Both the position numbers and the translations under genes were made by a program. A DNA stretch of 64,000 bases from Clostridia bacterium (GTDB lineage: Bacteria; Bacillota; Clostridia; Oscillospirales; Acutalibacteraceae), in assembly GCA_017380575.1 (NCBI GenBank), contig JAFODS010000019.1, positions 1-64,000 of the forward strand. Direction: 5' to 3'. Below are positions 59,638 to 64,000 of the stretch, piece after piece. The notes under the pieces are model-generated. The model did no database searches. It was not told where the DNA came from and saw nothing but the letters and a program-made list of their open reading frames with translations. How positions within the stretch are numbered: position 1 is the first letter of the stretch; each line of letters opens with the position of its first letter.

Positions 59638-60249
59638 TTATTTAATTTTCTCAAAATCTGAAGCACCGTGCTTGCAAAGGGGACAGATGAAGTCATCAGG
59701 CAATTCACCCTCGTGAACGTAACCGCAGATTTTGCATCTGTATGCACTTTCAGCCTTAGTTTCAACTGCCTGTGGCTTCGGCTTGATGTTCTGATGATAG
59801 TAGCTGTATGTTGCAGGCTCATCATCGTTAAGAATCTCGCCGTCAGTAACGTTTGCAATAAACATCGTGTGTGTGCCAAGGTCAACGCAGGAATAAACAG
59901 TTGCACTTAAGAATGCACAGGTTCCCTTTATAATGTAAGGAATGTTGTTTGCAGATGTTTCTGTTTCGCTGAAGTCGGCAAACTTGTCAACGGTTTTACC
60001 GCTCTGGAAACCGAAGTGCTTAAACAAGTCAAACGGTGCATTGACAGAAAGCACAGAAACATTGAACTTGCCTGAATCGACGATCATATCGTGTGTTTTA
60101 TTTGCCTTGTTGATTGTAACTGCGATTCGGTTTGGTGTTGTTGTGACCTGGATAACTGTGTTTACAATACAGCCGTTTTTGCTGCCGTTTACATTTGCGG
60201 TGATAACATAAAGCCCGTAGCCGAGCTTGAACATTGCATTGTTATTCAT
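59638..60249 (-). CDS. Flavin reductase-rubredoxin fusion (high-molecular-weight rubredoxin type)
   Basis: A 203-residue protein. Residues 1-150 are an FMN-binding split-barrel flavin reductase domain (KLGYGLYVITANVNGSKNG, FNVSVLSVNAPFDLFKHFGF (20)). The C-terminal 40 residues are a rubredoxin with CKICGY and CPLCKHGASDFE. The same architecture is Hrb of Moorella, which passes electrons from NADH to flavodiiron proteins for NO or O2 reduction. No flavodiiron gene is adjacent. AGGAG precedes the ATG. A role in oxygen or nitrosative stress defence is likely. Confidence 0.9.
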   Translation of the reverse strand: MNNNAMFKLGYGLYVITANVNGSKNGCIVNTVIQVTTTPNRIAVTINKANKTHDMIVDSGKFNVSVLSVNAPFDLFKHFGFQSGKTVDKFADFSETETSANNIPYIIKGTCAFLSATVYSCVDLGTHTMFIANVTDGEILNDDEPATYSYYHQNIKPKPQAVETKAESAYRCKICGYVHEGELPDDFICPLCKHGASDFEKIK

Positions 60250-60320
60250 AATAATTCTCCTGTGAATTTATTTTAATTTGTTTTATTATATTATATATTA
60301 AAATTATAAAGAAAAAAAGA

Positions 60321-60349
60321 TTGAAATGAAAAATTTTTTATATTATTAT
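60321..60349 (+). promoter_or_regulatory. SigA-type promoter
   Basis: TTGAAA, 17-base spacer, TATTAT, 31 bases before the glycosidase start at 60381. Confidence 0.7.
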
Positions 60350-60380
60350 ATCATTAATAGCTAAATTTCAGGAGGTTATT

Positions 60381-62333
60381 ATGAGCGATTTCAGATTCAG
60401 ACAGGTTCATCTTGATTTTCATACTTCACCTGCAATTCCGGGTGTAGGCGAAAAATTCGATAAAGAAGAGTGGCAGAGAATATTAAAACTCGGGCACGTT
60501 GATTCAATAACGGTTTTTTCAAAGTGTCATCACGGTTATTCGTTTCATCCGTCAAAGGTAAACGAAATGCACCCGACACTTAAGTTTGATTTACTTAAGG
60601 CACAGCTTGATGCCTGTGCAGAAATCGGTGTAAAGGCTCCGGTTTATATTTCTGCAGGTTATGACGAGAAGGATGCGGTTGCTCATCCCGAATGGTTGCA
60701 CAGAGAAAAAAACGACAGAAACGTAAACGGAGATTTCTTCGAGGCAAGATATCATAATATGTGTTTTAACACAGGCTATCTTGATAAGCTTCTTGCAGAA
60801 ATAGAAGAGGTTATGCAGGTTTATAATCCTTGCGAAATTTTCCTTGATATCGTTGGTGAAAGATCTTGCTACTGCGCAAAGTGCCGTGCAGATATGGCAA
60901 AGGAAGGCCTCTCCTACCTTAACGACGATGATGTAAGAACATTCGGGAAAAAGGTTTACAGAAATTATCTCGACAGGGTAGAAGAAGCTGTACATAAATA
61001 TAATAAAGATACTGTTATATTCCAGAATTCGGGTCATCTTACAAAGGGCAGACGTGATCTTGTTGATACGTTGGCACACCTCGAGCTTGAAAGCCTTCCG
61101 ACAGGTGGCTGGAGCTACGACCATTTCCCGATGTCTGCATCATATGCAAGAACACTCCGTGACGACTATCTTGGTATGACCGGCAAGTTCCATAAATCAT
61201 GGGGTGAGTTCGGCGGCTTCAAGCATCCTAATGCACTTCGATATGAGGCTGCACTTTCACTTGCTGTAGGTGCAGGATGTTCAATAGGTGACCAGATGCA
61301 TCCGAACGGTCAGCTCAATGCTTCAACCTTCGGTCTTATAGGTGCAGCATATAAAGAGGTTGAAGAAAAAGAACCGTGGTGTAAGGGTGCAAAGGCTGTT
61401 GCAGATATCGCGGTGCTTTCAACTGAAGTTCAGGGCGGAAGCTGGTATTCCGACAGCGTAAAGCCTGACGTAGGCGCAAACAGAATTCTTTTCGAAACAC
61501 ATCGACTTTATAATTTCATTGACCTTGAAGAAGATTTCAATAAATATAAATTGCTCATTCTTCCCGATTCGTGGAGATTTGACGAAAATCTTAAAAAGAA
61601 GGTTGATGACTACCTTGCAAATGGCGGTAAACTCCTTCTTTCAGGTGTATCGGGACTTGATGAGAATGGTGAATTCTGTGTTGATACCGGCATAAAGTAC
61701 AAGGGTACAAACGAATTCAATCCGACCTATTATATTCCTGATTTTGAAACAGTAAACGGTACTACAGAATATCTTATGCGTGCAGAGTCGCATCTTTTTG
61801 AAAACATCGATGCAACTGTAGTCGCTTACGGTCAGGATCCGTATTTTAACAGAACACCTGACAGATTCTGCTCCCATCAGCACGCACCTAACAATACTGA
61901 CTATACATATCCTACAGCGGTTATCAAGGGTAACATCGCATACATCGGTTGGGATGTATTCGCAGGCTACGGTAAGTACGGTGATTTCCATCAGAAGGAA
62001 ATGGTCAACCACATCATTAAGCTTTTTCTCAGTGATGAGCTTACTCTTGAAACCTCAATGCCTGACCGCGGTGTTGCAACTCTTATGCAGCAGGAGGGCA
62101 GAAAGATTGTTCATCTTCTTTTTGCACATACAACAAACAGAGGAGATAACACAGAGGTTATCGAGGATATTGTACCGCTTTATAACATCAAAGTTTCTGT
62201 TAAGTGCGACAAACCTTCAAAGGTTTTGCTTGTGCCGCAGAATGAAGAAATCAATTTCGCTTTTGAAGACGGTAAGGTAAGATTTATTGTGCCTGAAGTG
62301 AATGTACATCAGATGGTAAGTATAGAGGTGTAA
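60381..62333 (+). CDS. Putative glycoside hydrolase (GHL6-like barrel with GH42-like trimerisation domain)
   Basis: A 650-residue cytoplasmic protein. Residues 1-340 are a TIM barrel with features of the GHL6/GH29-related group: VHLDFHTSPAIPGVG, FSKCHHGYSFHPSK, EIFLDIVGERSCYCAKC (candidate nucleophile in the first part, and a CYCAKC cysteine motif). Residues about 345-560 resemble the glutamine-amidotransferase-like trimerisation domain of GH42 beta-galactosidases (LLILPDSWRFDENLKKKVDD, 20). AGGAGG precedes the ATG. Exact substrate unknown; a fucoside or galactoside is possible. It is followed 3 bases later by a small membrane protein. Confidence 0.75.
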   Translation: MSDFRFRQVHLDFHTSPAIPGVGEKFDKEEWQRILKLGHVDSITVFSKCHHGYSFHPSKVNEMHPTLKFDLLKAQLDACAEIGVKAPVYISAGYDEKDAVAHPEWLHREKNDRNVNGDFFEARYHNMCFNTGYLDKLLAEIEEVMQVYNPCEIFLDIVGERSCYCAKCRADMAKEGLSYLNDDDVRTFGKKVYRNYLDRVEEAVHKYNKDTVIFQNSGHLTKGRRDLVDTLAHLELESLPTGGWSYDHFPMSASYARTLRDDYLGMTGKFHKSWGEFGGFKHPNALRYEAALSLAVGAGCSIGDQMHPNGQLNASTFGLIGAAYKEVEEKEPWCKGAKAVADIAVLSTEVQGGSWYSDSVKPDVGANRILFETHRLYNFIDLEEDFNKYKLLILPDSWRFDENLKKKVDDYLANGGKLLLSGVSGLDENGEFCVDTGIKYKGTNEFNPTYYIPDFETVNGTTEYLMRAESHLFENIDATVVAYGQDPYFNRTPDRFCSHQHAPNNTDYTYPTAVIKGNIAYIGWDVFAGYGKYGDFHQKEMVNHIIKLFLSDELTLETSMPDRGVATLMQQEGRKIVHLLFAHTTNRGDNTEVIEDIVPLYNIKVSVKCDKPSKVLLVPQNEEINFAFEDGKVRFIVPEVNVHQMVSIEV

Positions 62334-62336
62334 AAA

Positions 62337-62756
62337 ATGGATTTTATTAAAGAAATATTCTTTTCAGATGTTCCCGCAAGTGTGGCAGTTATCTGCCTTA
62401 TAGGTTATTTTTGGGGAATGGCAGTAGTTTTTGTTGCTAAGCCTCTTAAAAACGCTGAGTCGTTTTCAATCAAGCCTGTTGATAATGCAGGTAAGACAGA
62501 AATAAGAGTTTACTATGGCGGAATTTCTTTCGCTCTCGGTTCATTCCTTCTTTATCTTACACTTGCACTCGGTACCCCGGTTTATTCTCTTGTCGGCGGT
62601 TTGTTCTTTGCAACAACGGTGCTTGTTACACGAACAATTTTCCTTTTCGTCGATAAAGGCTGGAAGTGTCCTTACACTAAGCTCGCAATTCCTGCAGAAA
62701 GCTTCTTTGTAATAGCACTCTGGATTTGTTTTATTCTTTCAAAAACTTTATATTAA
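62337..62756 (+). CDS. Small four-helix membrane protein
   Basis: A 139-residue protein with four membrane helices (about 12-34, 60-80, 83-103, 118-138) and no recognised family. The ATG lies 3 bases after the stop of the glycosidase, with GAGGTG inside that gene as ribosome site, so the two are co-expressed. Confidence 0.7.
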   Translation: MDFIKEIFFSDVPASVAVICLIGYFWGMAVVFVAKPLKNAESFSIKPVDNAGKTEIRVYYGGISFALGSFLLYLTLALGTPVYSLVGGLFFATTVLVTRTIFLFVDKGWKCPYTKLAIPAESFFVIALWICFILSKTLY

Positions 62757-62776
62757 AATCAATATAAAATAGTGAT

Positions 62777-62806
62777 TCGGCAGAAGACTTGTTCTTCTGC
62801 CGACTT
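62777..62806 (+). terminator. Hairpin terminator before RAYT2
   Basis: A 10-bp stem TCGGCAGAAG / CTTCTGCCGA with a 7-base loop and a modest T stretch. Confidence 0.65.
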
Positions 62807-62834
62807 TATGTTATGCTTTTTTCAGGTGATTATT

Positions 62835-63356
62835 ATGGAAAATAAGTTGTTTGACAGAAAGTCTTTACGTATAAAAGGTTATGATTATAGCACTCCGGGT
62901 GCTTATTTTATTACGTTTTGTACGTACAACCGAAAAAACACACTGTCCCGTATCGTAGGGGCGATTCACGAATCGCCCGAACTGAAATTAACTTTATACG
63001 GAGAAATTGTAGATAAAATTATAAAAAATATACCTTCGCATCTGAATGTTACAGTTGAACGCTATATCATTATGCCAAACCATGTTCATTTGATTGCAGA
63101 AATCAAAACACAAAAGGCTGTGCCGGGAAGAATGCAAGTTCCTGTGAAAACACGTTCCGTAATTTCAAAGACAGTGGGATACATAAAAATGAATGCTTCA
63201 AAGGAAATCCGGCGACAATATGGTGACATTGATGTTTGGCAACGCGGTTATTATGACCATGTAATCCGTAATGCGGAAGATTATGAAAAGATTGCGAACT
63301 ATATGTTGGAAAATCCTGTTCGTTGGGAATTAGATAAATTGTATTCTAAAGCATAA
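62835..63356 (+). CDS. REP-associated tyrosine transposase (RAYT), copy 2
   Basis: A 173-residue Y1/HUH transposase-like protein, paralogous to the one at 34498. HUH is MPNHVHLI and the tyrosine lies in YYDHVIRNAEDYEK; the N-terminal IKGYDYSTPGAYFITFCTY (19) and C-terminal YMLENPVRW match. AGGTGA precedes the ATG at 62835. A REP-like palindrome lies in the coding sequence at the same protein position as in copy 1, and a perfect inverted copy lies just after the terminator. Confidence 0.88.
   Translation: MENKLFDRKSLRIKGYDYSTPGAYFITFCTYNRKNTLSRIVGAIHESPELKLTLYGEIVDKIIKNIPSHLNVTVERYIIMPNHVHLIAEIKTQKAVPGRMQVPVKTRSVISKTVGYIKMNASKEIRRQYGDIDVWQRGYYDHVIRNAEDYEKIANYMLENPVRWELDKLYSKA
62955..62978 (+). 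repeat. REP-like palindrome inside RAYT2
   Basis: GTAGGGGCG followed by ATTCACGAATCGCCC, a hairpin with 8-bp arms GGGCGATT / AATCGCCC. It encodes VGAIHESP, aligned with VGASIGRP of copy 1. Confidence 0.85.
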
Positions 63357-63389
63357 AAAACACGACAGATGAATCTGTCGTGTTTTTTG
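63355..63389 (+). terminator. Terminator of RAYT2
   Basis: A 12-bp stem AACACGACAGAT / ATCTGTCGTGTT with a 2-base gap and a T run. Confidence 0.85.
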
Positions 63390-63398
63390 CGTATTGAT

Positions 63399-63422
63399 GG
63401 GCGATTCGTGAATCGCCCCTAC
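63399..63422 (-). repeat. Inverted REP-like palindrome downstream of RAYT2
   Basis: Reverse complement of 62955-62978 at all 24 positions; ends CGCCCCTAC. The pair brackets the 3' two thirds of RAYT2 and its terminator. Confidence 0.85.
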
Positions 63423-63438
63423 CGTTTGATTTTGTTTT

Positions 63439-63621
63439 TTACTCTTCAATTTTCGTTATAACAGGCTTGCCGTCTTTGTCAAGCAGGGGAGTAAGACCTC
63501 CTGAATAACCTGCAAAATGGTAAAGATAATTAACTCCTGTTTCTTTATCAACCCAGATTTCGTTGCCTTCAAGTTTGCCTTGCGTATAAACTTTTTCGAA
63601 TCTTTCATCTTTCTTTGCCAT
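63439..63621 (-). CDS. DUF6440-like small protein
   Basis: A 60-residue protein (KKDERFEKVYTQGKLEG, then WVDKETGVNYLYHFAGYSGG, 20, and PLLDKDGKPV). The core 'DKxTGVxYLY...GYxGGLTPLLDxDGKP' is typical of the DUF6440 family, common in Firmicutes and of unknown role. It follows the phosphatase gene by 3 bases, so both share a transcript. Confidence 0.75.
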   Translation of the reverse strand: MAKKDERFEKVYTQGKLEGNEIWVDKETGVNYLYHFAGYSGGLTPLLDKDGKPVITKIEE

Positions 63622-63624
63622 AAT

Positions 63625-64000
63625 TTAATCTCCGCAAATTCTTTCTTTAATTTTTTTAATCGCCTCGTCACTTACACCTGCACAGCGGATGTAATTTATA
63701 ACTGAGCCGTATTTGCCCTCAATTCTTTCAATAAGAGCCTCCATAGTTTCGGGCAGAGAAAAATGCTTTTCACTGCTTACGTCCCAAAGGATGTCCTTGT
63801 GCTCTTTAATATATGTTTTTACGTAAGTGTAGGTCTGCTGATAGTCTGCAATAATGTCTTCTTTGGAAACACCTGCAATACTCAACAAAAGCATTGTAAG
63901 AATACCTGTTCTGTCTTTACCGAAGAAGCAATTGTAAAGAATAATGCCTTCTTTTGCTTCGGCAATTACGTTGAGGATTTTTGCAATATTCTCTTTGTAA
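63625..64000 (-). CDS. Tyrosine phosphatase (Y_phosphatase3-like), cut by right edge
   Basis: The frame is open to base 64000, so the 5' part is outside the window; 124 residues are visible. The P-loop YNCFFGKDRTGILTMLLLS (19) holds the C-x5-R signature (C and R of CFFGKDR), and the rest is the helical C-terminal part of this dual-specificity phosphatase family. The residue before the nucleophile, usually His (HCxxGKDRTG), is Asn. It likely dephosphorylates proteins or lipids. It is upstream of the DUF6440 gene in one operon. Confidence 0.8.
   Translation of the reverse strand, partial: YKENIAKILNVIAEAKEGIILYNCFFGKDRTGILTMLLLSIAGVSKEDIIADYQQTYTYVKTYIKEHKDILWDVSSEKHFSLPETMEALIERIEGKYGSVINYIRCAGVSDEAIKKIKERICGD

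Noticed and set aside
1..64000. rRNA genes, intact tRNAs, phage or plasmid modules
   Set aside because: No rRNA-like or complete cloverleaf sequence was recognised, and apart from the two RAYTs and the 397-bp element no mobility genes were found.

Overview
The window reads as a stretch of chromosome from an anaerobic, fermentative Clostridia-type Firmicute, most likely a gut or rumen Oscillospiraceae/Ruminococcaceae relative. The basis is moderate GC, strong Shine-Dalgarno sites with many TTG and GTG starts, near-consensus SigA promoters with 17-base spacers, pyruvate formate-lyase under a ZTP-type riboswitch, a flavoredoxin-rubredoxin fusion, several GPH sugar symporters and a wide set of glycoside hydrolases. 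There is no rRNA, intact tRNA or CRISPR array, and no prophage genes. The species placement is inference.

Layout. 1-2516: the 3' part of a large repeat-rich surface protein. 2517-5743: an accessory-looking patch with two broken tRNA 3' halves around an E2-like acyltransferase and a GH125 mannosidase. 5743-8789: SpoU RNA methyltransferase, then an alpha-galactosidase/tyrosine phosphatase pair. 9065-22356: zinc-ribbon membrane proteins, a GxGYxYP protein, a lipase-like/nadE/SGNH operon, a TetR unit, a GPH symporter, and a kinase/XRE pair. 22404-34501: an SLC13-type carrier, a permuted GH3, an aldo-keto reductase, a GPH symporter with a long charged tail, a CofE-like protein, a YbaK-type deacylase, hpt, and a flavodoxin-like oxidoreductase. 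34498-35705: a REP-associated transposase (RAYT) and a 397-bp element bounded by inverted repeats that contains an array of small hairpins. 35711-45401: pflBA, a second permuted GH3, a ThuA-like protein, an rRNA methyltransferase, and a BadF-type kinase with a GH4 6-phospho-glycosidase. 45455-50346: two-component system, slipin/NfeD, and DUF421/DUF4363, all leftward. 50398-57022: one operon of three tandem B12-binding-type radical SAM paralogues plus a DUF218 membrane protein, driven by an exact consensus promoter. 57060-64000: GtrA, a small exporter, a pyrophosphatase-like/NUDIX fusion, a degenerate deacetylase, a flavin reductase-rubredoxin fusion, a TIM-barrel glycosidase, a second RAYT, and a tyrosine phosphatase cut by the right edge.

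Working together. Much of the window handles plant or host glycans: GH125, GH27, two GH3, GH4, a GHL6/GH42-like enzyme, ThuA-like, GxGYxYP, two GPH symporters and a sugar kinase. Hexoses then feed mixed-acid fermentation through pflBA. The most unusual items are the triple radical SAM operon, the hairpin-array element, and the two RAYT genes that carry their own REP palindromes.
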